From positions 869 through 8,783 of the forward strand of contig LCPX01000032.1 in assembly GCA_001003855.1 (NCBI GenBank): a stretch of DNA of 7,915 nt. Reading direction: 5' to 3'. Positions 1 through 5,874 of the stretch are shown in pieces. The position numbers and the translations under genes are program-made. This stretch comes from Candidatus Moranbacteria bacterium GW2011_GWE1_49_15. GTDB lineage: Bacteria > Patescibacteriota > Minisyncoccia > Moranbacterales > GWC2-37-73. The notes beneath the pieces were generated by a model. That model was given only the letters and a program-made list of their open reading frames with translations, made no database searches and had not been told where the DNA came from. Each line of letters starts with the position of its first letter. Positions within the stretch are counted from its first letter, which is position 1.

Positions 1-46
1 GTTGGGTCCCTCGAAGGGACAAAGGCGAGGATTCTGGCCTTTTTGA
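1..46. other. Left-edge segment with two small hairpins, possible gene tail
   Basis: Two adjacent short hairpins are visible: GTCCC/GGGAC (6-10 with 16-20, loop TCGAA) and AAAGGC/GCCTTT (21-26 with 37-42). On the + strand a reading frame entering from the left edge ends with TGA at 44-46, six bases before a good + strand terminator. This would fit the 3' end of a rightward gene or RNA whose body lies outside the window. On the - strand a lysine- and arginine-rich frame is also open across this stretch to the edge. I do not recognise any product in either direction. The choice between gene tail, RNA end and plain spacer cannot be made from 46 bases. Confidence 0.25.
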
Positions 47-51
47 TGGTT

Positions 52-95
52 TTCCGCTTTTTTGGCGGAATTTTTGTTTTTGTTTTTGTTTTAAA
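52..95 (+). terminator. Rho-independent terminator, rightward
   Basis: TTCCGC (52-57) pairs with GCGGAA (65-70) around the loop TTTTTTG. The stem is followed by a T-rich tract in which TTTTTG is repeated three times (71-88) and then TTTT. The T tract lies only on the + strand side, so it should stop transcripts coming from the left edge. Confidence 0.7.
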
Positions 96-106
96 GAACC
101 GCTTCT

Positions 107-187
107 TTATCGAATCATTCCTTTTTTCCCTTTATGAAAGCAAAAAAGTGCTCCCCTGGCGGAGAAACACCCTTGATTTACCTTCAT
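107..187 (-). CDS. Possible 26-codon leader ORF on a leaderless transcript
   Basis: An ATG at 187-185 starts exactly six bases after the TATAAT box at 199-194, so the transcript would begin at or next to the start codon (leaderless). The frame runs 26 codons (beginning MKVNQGCFSARGA) to TAA at 109-107. It has no Shine-Dalgarno, as expected for leaderless translation. The terminator-like hairpin at 170-148 lies inside the ORF, so translation could in principle open it; that would be an attenuator, which is inference. The sequence matches nothing I recognise and such a short ORF can arise by chance. A K/R-rich -1 frame is open from about 120 to the left edge but lacks a start codon. Confidence 0.3.
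   Translation of the reverse strand: MKVNQGCFSARGALFCFHKGKKGMIR
142..170 (-). terminator. Terminator-like hairpin, leftward (murD end or attenuator)
   Basis: Read leftward, GTG (170-168) and CTCC (164-161) pair with GGAG (154-151) and CAC (150-148), with a three-base TTT bulge and a six-base loop. Six T residues follow (147-142). It lies 61 bases past the murD stop and about 17 bases past the likely start of the transcript from the 194-222 promoter. It could end murD mRNA, attenuate the new transcript, or do both. The stem is short and bulged, so strength is uncertain. Confidence 0.5.
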
Positions 188-193
188 ATATCC

Positions 194-222
194 ATTATAG
201 CACACTTTCTACTAAAAAGCAA
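194..222 (-). promoter_or_regulatory. Strong sigma70-type promoter, leftward, extended -10
   Basis: Read leftward, the -35 box TTGCTT (222-217) is separated by exactly 17 bases from a perfect TATAAT (199-194). TG plus one base directly precedes the -10 (extended -10). The -35 box starts nine bases beyond the murD stop codon. It is one of the best promoter matches in the window and points out of the left edge, so it should serve a gene or RNA mostly outside the window. Confidence 0.75.
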
Positions 223-230
223 GTATGACC

Positions 231-1628
231 CTATTTAAGTTTGCTGACCGCTTCGCGGAACTTGTCCCCGCGGTCGAACTCGTTGAGAAATAGTCCGAAG
301 CTGGCCGCACCGGGAGAAAGCAACACCACGTCCCCTGCTGAAGAAACTTCGGCCGATTTTCTGACCGCCTCATCCATGGAATCCACGACCTCGATCTCCC
401 TTTCCTTCCCTTCGATGAAATTCTTTTTTATCTTTATCAAAAGGTCGTCCGTCGCATTGCCTTTGAGCAAGACGACTTTCTTGGTCTTTTGCACGATTTC
501 TTTCCCGAGCTCGGAAAAATCCAAACCTTTGTCGGTTCCTCCGGCTATCAGGATGATCGGCGCTTCGAAAGAGTTGAGCGCGGAAACCGTGGCGTCCGGA
601 ATGGTTGCGGCCGTATCGTTGTAGAAACGCACTCCGGCGAACTCGCGCACGAACTCAAGCCTATGAGGAACACCTTTGAGGTTCGGGATGGCTTTTTTTA
701 TTTCCGCCACACTGAGGCCGAAGGCGTAGCAGGCCGCGACAGCTGCCATGATATTTGAAAGGTTATGCTTGCCCGGGACCTTGATGTCGGCAAGGCGCAC
801 CAATTCCTGCACGTCTATGCCGTTATTGAGAAAAACCGAACCGTTCTCGATGAAAACCGCCCGGTCCTTCTCGATCGGGTCATAGGAAAATCTGAAGATT
901 TGCGATTTGGCTTCCTTGGCGGATTCCCTCACCAGCTCGTCGTCTTCGTTTATCACCAACCAATCTTTGGGTTTCTGGTAAAGGAAAATGTTTTTCTTGT
1001 CTTTCAGATAAGCGTCCATCGTCCTGTAATAGTTCAAATGGTCGCGGAGCATGTTCTTGAAAACGGCGACTTGGGGACTGAGCTTGAATCTTCCCAATGC
1101 CGCCAGCCTCCAACTGGAAAGCTCGAAAACGACGACGGAATCCTTTTTGAGAAGCGCCAGTTTGTCCAGAACGGATGCCTGGCCGATACCCACCTTGATG
1201 GCGTGCCTGCCCGCGGATTTCAATATGTCATGGATGAAAACGGAGGTGGTGGTCTTTCCCTTGGAACCGGTCACTCCGATAATCGGATTATTGCACAACT
1301 TGAAAAAAAGGCTGGAATCCCCCTCGACAGGCACTCCCGCCTCAAGGGCAAGCTTCACGTTTTTGTCGGTCCATGGAACAGGCGGGGTCTTGATGACCAT
1401 GTCCGCCTTGGTGAAATCCTCAGGTCTGTGCTGGCCCAGGACGAATTGGATATTCTTAAGACCCTTCAATTTCTCCAGGGAAACCGCAAGCTGTTCTTTC
1501 GTCTTGATGTCGGTGACGATGACCTTCGCGCCGTTGGCGACCAGAAATTTCACTGTTCCCACTCCTCCGCCATGGAGGCCCAACCCGAAAACGGTCACTT
1601 TCTTATTTTTGAAAAAAGATGGGTTCAT
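231..1628 (-). CDS. murD: UDP-N-acetylmuramoyl-L-alanine--D-glutamate ligase (MurD)
   Basis: Cytoplasmic ATP-dependent ligase that adds D-glutamate to UDP-MurNAc-L-Ala in peptidoglycan precursor synthesis. Visible: an N-terminal Rossmann-like UDP-binding segment (VTVFGLGLHGGGVGTVKF), the Mur ligase P-loop GVTGSKGKTTT near residue 120, the central NMLRDHLNYY segment, the PGKHNLSNIMAA segment, and the C-terminal ligase domain with GGTDKGLDF and LSPGAASFGLFLNEF followed by DRGDKF, all typical of MurD. The ORF is open from an ATG at 1649, which would give 472 aa. I prefer the ATG at 1628 (465 aa) because the extra seven residues are exactly three units of the 7-base repeat that fills the upstream spacer, and the remaining N-terminus then has the usual family length. 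Neither start has a Shine-Dalgarno. It probably shares a transcript with the upstream amidohydrolase gene. The stop is TAG. Identity is secure; only the start is in doubt. Confidence 0.95.
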   Translation of the reverse strand: MNPSFFKNKKVTVFGLGLHGGGVGTVKFLVANGAKVIVTDIKTKEQLAVSLEKLKGLKNIQFVLGQHRPEDFTKADMVIKTPPVPWTDKNVKLALEAGVPVEGDSSLFFKLCNNPIIGVTGSKGKTTTSVFIHDILKSAGRHAIKVGIGQASVLDKLALLKKDSVVVFELSSWRLAALGRFKLSPQVAVFKNMLRDHLNYYRTMDAYLKDKKNIFLYQKPKDWLVINEDDELVRESAKEAKSQIFRFSYDPIEKDRAVFIENGSVFLNNGIDVQELVRLADIKVPGKHNLSNIMAAVAACYAFGLSVAEIKKAIPNLKGVPHRLEFVREFAGVRFYNDTAATIPDATVSALNSFEAPIILIAGGTDKGLDFSELGKEIVQKTKKVVLLKGNATDDLLIKIKKNFIEGKEREIEVVDSMDEAVRKSAEVSSAGDVVLLSPGAASFGLFLNEFDRGDKFREAVSKLK

Positions 1629-1721
1629 TGTCCATGAAGCATGGGACATTCATCATGGGGCCTACAGAAACAAAAACGCGTTGCGCATCCATGTCTCATG
1701 TTCCATGTCATATGTTCTATG
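1627..1721. repeat. Degenerate 7-base repeat, two inverted arms
   Basis: ATG (or ATT) recurs with an exact 7-base step at 1627, 1634, 1641, 1648 and 1655, and again at 1691, 1698, 1705, 1712 and 1719. The second block read on the opposite strand matches the first at about 22 of 37 positions, so the spacer can fold into a long imperfect hairpin around 1661-1685. The word is CATG-like, which is itself palindromic and contributes to this match. The left arm overlaps the first codons of the longer murD reading frame. Confidence 0.7.
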
Positions 1722-1724
1722 CGG

Positions 1725-3320
1725 TTAAAACTCAAATATCGATCTGGCCTCCCTCCGCAGGACCATGCCGGGACGGGCCTCGGTGAGGGCACTTTCGTCA
1801 ACTACAACCTTACCATTTATAATGACCCAGTCAATACCCTTGGAATACTGGTAAGGGTTTTCGGTGGTGGAAACGTCCTGGATTTTCTCCTTGTCAAAAA
1901 TGACGACATCGGCGAAATTGTCCGTTTTCAAGATGCCTCTCTTCTTGATTCCGAATTTTTCCGCCGGCAAACCGCTCATCTTACGGATAGCTTCTTCCCA
2001 ACTCAGGATTCCTTTACCCCTGACATATTTGGAAAGCACCCTCGGGAAAGAGCCGAAATTGCGGGGGTGGACGAGTTCGCCGGTTTTCTTGTGTTCCGTC
2101 GAATAACCGCTACCGTTCGAGGATATGATGGAAAAAGGATTCTGGATGGCATTTTCCACGTTTTTAGAACTGAGCACCTCCATCATGGTCACGACCCTGC
2201 CTTCACTGGCTATCAAGATATCAATGATCGCTTCCTCGATGTCCTTCCCTTGGCTCTTGGCTATCTCCGCGATACTTTTCTTGCTCAAGGTCTTATTCAA
2301 GGGAGAAATGGAAATCACTATCTTCGAATAATCGAAAGCGTCTTTCTTCATCTCATTGATGACCCTTTGCCTTATTTCCGGGTTCTTGAGTCTTTGGAGC
2401 ATGAGCTTCTTGCCTCCTTCCGCCACCCAATCGGGAAGCAGTATATATAGGACCGATCCGGTCGCAGTGTAAGGATAGACGTCGAAATTTATGTCTATTC
2501 CGCTCATTCTGGCCGTCTCGATCAGGTTGACCGCTTCCTCCATGAGGTGCCAATGCCTTTCCCCCATGGCCTTGAGATGGGAAATCTGGAGCCTCACTCC
2601 GGTTTTTTGCGCGATATTAACAGCCTCTTCAACGGCGTCTATAAGCTCTCCGGACTCCCCTCGCACATGGGTCGTGTACACCCCGTCATATTTCTTCACC
2701 ACCTCGGCCAAGCGCATGATTTCGTCCTGGGAGGCGTGCTTGGCGTGCGTATAAACGAGACCGGTCGAAAATCCGATAGCCCCGTCTTTCATGGCATTCT
2801 TAAGCATCTTCTCCATCGCGTCTATCTCGGAAGATTCGAGATCGCGGACTTCGTCCTGGACAAGCCCCCGACGCAAAGTACTGTGCCCCACCAGCGTGGC
2901 GAAATTGACCGGCAATTTCTTTTTTTCCACTTCATTGAGAAATTCACCCACCGTCAGCCAATTCAGGTTGATTCCGCTTATGTCCACCCATTTCTGGATG
3001 GATTTGATAATGTCCTTGTTCGCCAAAGGAGCTAATGAGGACCCGCAATTACCACCGATTATAGTCGTGACGCCTTGATAAAGGAGGCTTTCCAAAACAG
3101 GATCAATGAAGATGCGCCAATAAGTGTCCGAATGGTTGTTGACATCGATAAATCCCGGGGCCACGATTTTTCCCTCCGCGTCGATGATCCTCCCGGCATG
3201 CTCACCCGGGAGACTTCCTATCTCCTTGATCACCCCGTCTTTGATCCCGACATCCCCCCTATACATCGGCTGGCCGCTGCCATCGACGACCATACCGTTT
3301 TTGATCAAAATATCGTACAT
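1725..3320 (-). CDS. D-aminoacylase / N-acyl-D-amino-acid deacylase family amidohydrolase
   Basis: 531 aa, close to the usual family length. Family members are Zn amidohydrolases that release D-amino acids from N-acyl-D-amino acids. Visible: N-terminal beta-sandwich start (YDILIKNGMVVDG), the PGFID metal motif (55-59), GGNCGSS with metal-ligand Cys92, THVRGES with His218, ISHLKAMG with His248, the FDVYPYT segment (279-285), and HPRNFGSFPRVL in the barrel. Cys92, His218 and His248 match the tight metal site (C96, H220, H250 of the Alcaligenes enzyme). The usual HxH after PGFID reads Asn61-Asn62-His63, and the usual catalytic Asp in the SDG motif is Asn402 (SSNGSG). The reaction may therefore be altered, weak or lost. 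It has its own promoter (3356-3384), no Shine-Dalgarno and an A-rich leader. It lies 97 bases upstream of the preferred murD start, so a role in D-glutamate or peptidoglycan peptide salvage is possible; this is inference. A related hydantoinase-like activity cannot be excluded. Confidence 0.85.
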   Translation of the reverse strand: MYDILIKNGMVVDGSGQPMYRGDVGIKDGVIKEIGSLPGEHAGRIIDAEGKIVAPGFIDVNNHSDTYWRIFIDPVLESLLYQGVTTIIGGNCGSSLAPLANKDIIKSIQKWVDISGINLNWLTVGEFLNEVEKKKLPVNFATLVGHSTLRRGLVQDEVRDLESSEIDAMEKMLKNAMKDGAIGFSTGLVYTHAKHASQDEIMRLAEVVKKYDGVYTTHVRGESGELIDAVEEAVNIAQKTGVRLQISHLKAMGERHWHLMEEAVNLIETARMSGIDINFDVYPYTATGSVLYILLPDWVAEGGKKLMLQRLKNPEIRQRVINEMKKDAFDYSKIVISISPLNKTLSKKSIAEIAKSQGKDIEEAIIDILIASEGRVVTMMEVLSSKNVENAIQNPFSIISSNGSGYSTEHKKTGELVHPRNFGSFPRVLSKYVRGKGILSWEEAIRKMSGLPAEKFGIKKRGILKTDNFADVVIFDKEKIQDVSTTENPYQYSKGIDWVIINGKVVVDESALTEARPGMVLRREARSIFEF

Positions 3321-3355
3321 GTTATTTGTTTTGAAATTTTTGTTTTTATGGTTTA

Positions 3356-3384
3356 ATTTTACCTTTTTTTATAGCAGTTTGCAA
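3356..3384 (-). promoter_or_regulatory. Promoter of the amidohydrolase-murD unit
   Basis: Read leftward, TTGCAA (3384-3379) is followed by exactly 17 bases and then TAAAAT (3361-3356). Transcription should start near 3349, giving an A-rich leader of about 29 nt without a Shine-Dalgarno before the ATG at 3320. The -35 box begins one base after the T tract of the upstream terminator, a compact terminator-promoter junction. Confidence 0.65.
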
Positions 3385-3385
3385 C

Positions 3386-3413
3386 AAAAAAACCGGCTTT
3401 GTCGTAACCGGTT
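3386..3413 (-). terminator. Rho-independent terminator after rnc
   Basis: Read leftward, AACCGG (3413-3408) pairs with CCGGTT (3396-3391) around an 11-base loop. The stem runs into a T tract of seven residues (3392-3386). It lies 57 bases past the rnc stop and should end the rnhB-rpmF-nusB-rnc transcripts. Confidence 0.75.
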
Positions 3414-3414
3414 C

Positions 3415-3466
3415 TTGAAGTTGAATGTTTCCTGCTTCAATGTCCTATTGTTTTGATGTTTTCATG
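3415..3466. repeat. Degenerate 7-8-base repeat between rnc and its terminator
   Basis: On the - strand, CAT or a near variant recurs roughly every 7-8 bases, with CATGAAAA, CATCAAAA, CATTGAAG and CATTCAA as recognisable units. TTGAAG (3415-3420) and CTTCAA (3435-3440) can pair. It is less regular than the other spacers. Confidence 0.45.
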
Positions 3467-3470
3467 GCTA

Positions 3471-4154
3471 CTACAGCCACCCCTTGGCATCCAAGCCGTT
3501 CTTCGCAGCCTCCCGTTGTGCCTCCTGTTTTGAAGTTCCCTCTCCCTTGGCTATCAATTCATCCCCCAAATAAACCCCCACGATGAAGTGCCTGTCATGG
3601 TCGGGACCCCATTCCTTCACAACCCTGTACGAAGGTGTTATCTTCTCGTTCTCCTGGGACTTTTCTTGGAAATAACTTTTGGGATCCAGATAAAGTTTCT
3701 TTTCCAAAATCTCATCCAACTTCACCACTACATTTTCCAGGACGAATTTTTTGGCTTCATCGTATCCATGGTCGATGTATATGGCGCCGATGATGGCCTC
3801 CATGGCGTTGGCCAGAAGATATTGGCGCGCCCTGCCGGTATCCTTCGCCTCGCCCTTACTCATCATCAAAAAATCCTCCACGCCGAGGCCCTTGGCGATG
3901 GAAGCGAGCATCTCGCCGTTGACCAAAGATGACCTCCAGGCAGTGAGCTCTCCTTCCGGATTGGCGTAGTTCTTATAAAGATATTCCGTCACGATAAGTT
4001 CCAGGACAGCGTCACCCAAAAACTCAAGCCTTTCATTGTGGTCGAGCTTGTAATCCCTGTTCTCGTTGAGAAACGACCTGTGGGTTACCGCTTGCTGAAG
4101 AAGGGACTGGTCGGTGAATTCGACCCCTATCCTCTTAGCTAAAGATTCTATCAT
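3471..4154 (-). CDS. rnc: Ribonuclease III
   Basis: Double-strand-specific endoribonuclease for rRNA precursor and mRNA processing. 227 aa, normal length. Residues 1-150 are the RNase III catalytic domain with signature NERLEFLGDAVL (40-51), giving the expected Glu41, Glu44 and Asp48. Residues from about 158 to 227 are the double-stranded-RNA-binding domain (DPKSYFQEKSQ start, KEAQREAAKNG-type end). The second metal motif reads LANAMEA, so Glu119 is kept but the position of E. coli Asp114 is Asn116. Only one start fits (ATG 4154); the nearest purine-rich AGG lies too far upstream to be a good Shine-Dalgarno. It follows nusB after a 120-base spacer that folds into a long hairpin, a possible self-cleavage site as known for rnc leaders of E. 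coli. The stop is TAG. Confidence 0.95.
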   Translation of the reverse strand: MIESLAKRIGVEFTDQSLLQQAVTHRSFLNENRDYKLDHNERLEFLGDAVLELIVTEYLYKNYANPEGELTAWRSSLVNGEMLASIAKGLGVEDFLMMSKGEAKDTGRARQYLLANAMEAIIGAIYIDHGYDEAKKFVLENVVVKLDEILEKKLYLDPKSYFQEKSQENEKITPSYRVVKEWGPDHDRHFIVGVYLGDELIAKGEGTSKQEAQREAAKNGLDAKGWL

Positions 4155-4166
4155 CGCATTCGATGC

Positions 4167-4275
4167 CTAATTCCTAATTTCTAATTCCTAACGGAACCAG
4201 ACATCCGAATCCTGAAAATTCGGACCTGGATGTTTCCTAGAAATTGAAAATTAGAAACTGGAAAAATTAAAAACT
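4167..4275. repeat. Long imperfect inverted repeat of 7-base words in the rnc leader
   Basis: CTAA recurs at 4167, 4174, 4181 and 4188, and AAATT-like words recur at 4241, 4248, 4255, 4262 and 4269, both with an exact step of 7. The two blocks are inverted relative to each other: CTAATTT (4174-4180) is the complement of AAATTAG (4248-4254). Between them GGAA/TTCC, ACAT/ATGT and CCGAAT/ATTCGG (4205-4210 with 4218-4223, loop CCTGAAA) can pair. An alternative inner pairing is CCAG (4197-4200) with CTGG (4226-4229). The whole nusB-rnc spacer can thus form a stem of about 28 pairs with bulges. There is no T tract, so it does not look like a terminator. Confidence 0.75.
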
Positions 4276-4799
4276 TATTTATTCTCCACTGTTTCCGTTT
4301 CTTCTTTCCCTGCTTCCTCGACCACCTCGACTACCTCCTCCGGTTTCTTATGATTCTTGGTCGTGTCGTCTTTCATCGGCTCTCCCAATTCCCGATAAAT
4401 GGTTCCCAAAACCCCGTTAACGAACCTGGCGCTCGATTCCCCGCCGAAAGTCTTGGCAAGTTCGATCGCCTCATTAATGGCGACCTTAGGAGGAACTTCG
4501 TCATAGCTGCCGTACATAAGTTCGAAAATCCCCAAGCGCAAAATGTTCCTGTCCACCACCGTCACCTGCTCAAGCGGCCATTCCGGGGCGCATTTCTCTA
4601 TGATCGGATCTATCTCAGTCCTATGGCCGATGGTCCCATTGGCCAATTTCTCCACGAAAGCACACTCCTTTATTCCGGGAGCGAATTCCTTAATGTTGCG
4701 GTCCACGATCTCTTCCATCATAGCATCGTTTTTTCCCTTGAAATCCCATTCAAAAAGAGACTGCATCGCGATAGATCTTTGAAGGTGCCGATTTGCCAT
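4275..4799 (-). CDS. nusB: Transcription antitermination factor NusB
   Basis: NusB binds boxA RNA together with S10 (NusE) and supports antitermination and rRNA synthesis. The protein is 174 aa. The all-helical fold is recognisable from the N-terminal NRHLQRSIAMQSLFEWDF segment, the central VDRNILRLGIFEL segment, and the diagnostic INEAIELAKTFGGES and ARFVNGVLGTIYREL segments (about 108-138). NusB proteins are usually near 140 aa; here an extra tail of about 32 residues follows, rich in Glu, Lys and Thr and probably disordered. The start at 4799 is supported by the family N-terminus; no Shine-Dalgarno is present. It sits between rpmF and rnc and probably shares their transcript. The 7-base repeat of the downstream spacer runs right up to its TAA stop. 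Confidence 0.93.
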   Translation of the reverse strand: MANRHLQRSIAMQSLFEWDFKGKNDAMMEEIVDRNIKEFAPGIKECAFVEKLANGTIGHRTEIDPIIEKCAPEWPLEQVTVVDRNILRLGIFELMYGSYDEVPPKVAINEAIELAKTFGGESSARFVNGVLGTIYRELGEPMKDDTTKNHKKPEEVVEVVEEAGKEETETVENK

Positions 4800-4832
4800 T
4801 TTTGTGTTGTTTTTATTATCAAATGAAGCGAA

Positions 4833-4881
4833 CGGAATGAAAATAGATTTTCATCTCCGGATGTGCACGGACTATGCCGGA
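4833..4881. repeat. Two competing hairpins between rpmF and nusB
   Basis: Hairpin one: CGGA plus ATGAAAA (4833-4843) pairs with TTTTCAT plus TCCG (4848-4859) around TAGA with a single bulged C, about 11 pairs. Hairpin two: TCCGG (4856-4860) pairs with CCGGA (4877-4881). They share 4856-4859, so only one can form at a time. No T tract follows on either strand. This may be an mRNA processing or stability element; the function is not shown. Confidence 0.5.
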
Positions 4882-4889
4882 CGAAGCCC

Positions 4890-5096
4890 TTATTTCTTAA
4901 CGGCTTTCTTGGTTGTCTTTTTCAATGTGTTCACGACTTCCTTGCCCTTGTAATATCCGCAAGAACCGCAAGCTCTGTGAGGCAGCATCGGTTTTCCGCA
5001 CTTGGGGCAGACCTGGGTTCCGACCGGTTTGAGCTCGAAACGCTTTCTTTTCCTGTCGCGCCTAGTCTTGGTGTGTCTCTGTTTTGGTACTGACAT
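4890..5096 (-). CDS. rpmF: Large ribosomal subunit protein L32 (bL32)
   Basis: Small basic protein of the 50S subunit. The 68 aa begin with the typical SVPKQRHTKTRRDRKR, then a zinc ribbon with Cys30, Cys33, Cys43 and Cys46 (CPKC and CGSCGYY). It is longer than the usual 57 or so residues because of a lysine-rich C-terminal tail (VVNTLKKTTKKAVKK). The start matches the conserved N-terminus; no Shine-Dalgarno is present. It lies between rnhB and nusB on the same strand. The four-cysteine form should need zinc. Confidence 0.95.
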   Translation of the reverse strand: MSVPKQRHTKTRRDRKRKRFELKPVGTQVCPKCGKPMLPHRACGSCGYYKGKEVVNTLKKTTKKAVKK

Positions 5097-5101
5097 AATT
5101 T

Positions 5102-5136
5102 TAAGTTAAAAGTCGAAAGTCTAAAGTCAAAAAGCC
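5102..5136. repeat. Degenerate 7-base repeat (AAAGTC word) upstream of rpmF
   Basis: AAAGTC recurs at 5109, 5116 and 5123 with an exact step of 7, flanked by weaker copies at 5102 and 5130. It lies between rpmF and rnhB, directly before the rpmF start. The word differs from those in the other spacers. No convincing inverted partner is seen here. Confidence 0.65.
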
Positions 5137-5181
5137 TTAGCCTGTCTGCCTTTCTATTATTAATACAACGTTAGCACGATA

Positions 5182-5874
5182 TCACCTTTTTTTCAAATTG
5201 GCAAGCCTCGAGACCGGACCGAAGGATTTGCGGTGAATTTCACATGAGCCATGCTCGGAAAGGGCGTCCATATGCGCTTTCGTGCCGTAACCCTTGTGCT
5301 TGTCGAAGCCGTATTGAGGGTATTTTTTATGGAACTGCTCCATCATCCTGTCCCTGGTCACCTTGGCCACGATGGAGGCCGCTGAGATGGATTTCACGAT
5401 CTTATCCCCTCCGATAACCGCCATCTGCCCCATGCTCAGGTTCGGGATCTTCTTGTTTCCGTCGACCAAGACCATATATTTGGAATCATCGCTCGCGACG
5501 CCAGATTCCTGGTTCATTTTTCGCCTGAGCTCTTGGATAGCCTTCTTCATGGCCAAAAAACTCGCCTCCAAAATATTGATGCGGTCGATCGTTTCGTGGT
5601 CACAAAGACCGATCCCGACATGGAAATGTTCATGGATGAAACCGAACATTTCCTCCCTCTGCTTCTCCGAGAGTTTTTTCGAGTCCCTTACCAAGTCCCA
5701 CTGCTTGCTTTCTTGGAAGCTGAAGGGCAGCAACCTTGATTTCAGCGCCACCGCGCAAGCCACCACCGGACCGCAAAGCGGACCGCGCCCGACCTCGTCG
5801 GTGCCGATTATCACTTCAAATCCCTTCTCCGCCAGGATTTTTTCCAGTTCGAATGTCGATTTTGACAAAGTCAT
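5182..5874 (-). CDS. rnhB: Ribonuclease HII
   Basis: Cleaves RNA in RNA-DNA hybrids and starts removal of single ribonucleotides from DNA. 230 aa, normal length. Catalytic residues are visible in order: Asp26 and Glu27 in GTDEVGRGPLCGPVV, Asp138 in VLVDGNKKIP, and Asp175 in AASIVAKVTRDRMM. The C-terminal YPQYGFDKHKGYGTKAH motif is also typical. The ATG at 5874 gives a normal N-terminus and has no Shine-Dalgarno. It is the first gene of the leftward block; no clear promoter of its own is seen. Its first codons contain the -35 box of the rightward promoter at 5862-5890, so the two transcription starts overlap and may interfere. The stop is TGA, which shows that TGA is not recoded. Confidence 0.95.
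   Translation of the reverse strand: MTLSKSTFELEKILAEKGFEVIIGTDEVGRGPLCGPVVACAVALKSRLLPFSFQESKQWDLVRDSKKLSEKQREEMFGFIHEHFHVGIGLCDHETIDRINILEASFLAMKKAIQELRRKMNQESGVASDDSKYMVLVDGNKKIPNLSMGQMAVIGGDKIVKSISAASIVAKVTRDRMMEQFHKKYPQYGFDKHKGYGTKAHMDALSEHGSCEIHRKSFGPVSRLANLKKR

Noticed and set aside
43..228. + strand ORF rich in Phe and Val
   Set aside because: Spans a terminator and T-rich repeats, which alone explain the Phe/Val content; no ribosome binding site.
765..1637. Long + strand ORF of 290 codons opposite murD
   Set aside because: It lies wholly antisense to a clear MurD, has no family motif and reads as a composition shadow.
1641..2450. + strand ORF of 269 codons opposite the amidohydrolase gene
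   Set aside because: Begins in the spacer repeat and runs antisense to a clear gene; no motif.
4167..4275. Miniature transposable element as an explanation for the rnc-leader inverted repeat
   Set aside because: No target-site duplication is visible, and the arms are tandem 7-base words as in other spacers rather than fixed terminal repeats.
5140..5181. Possible rpmF promoter (GTGATA, 18 bases, AATAAT, leftward)
   Set aside because: Only partial matches in AT-rich DNA; too weak to list as a feature.
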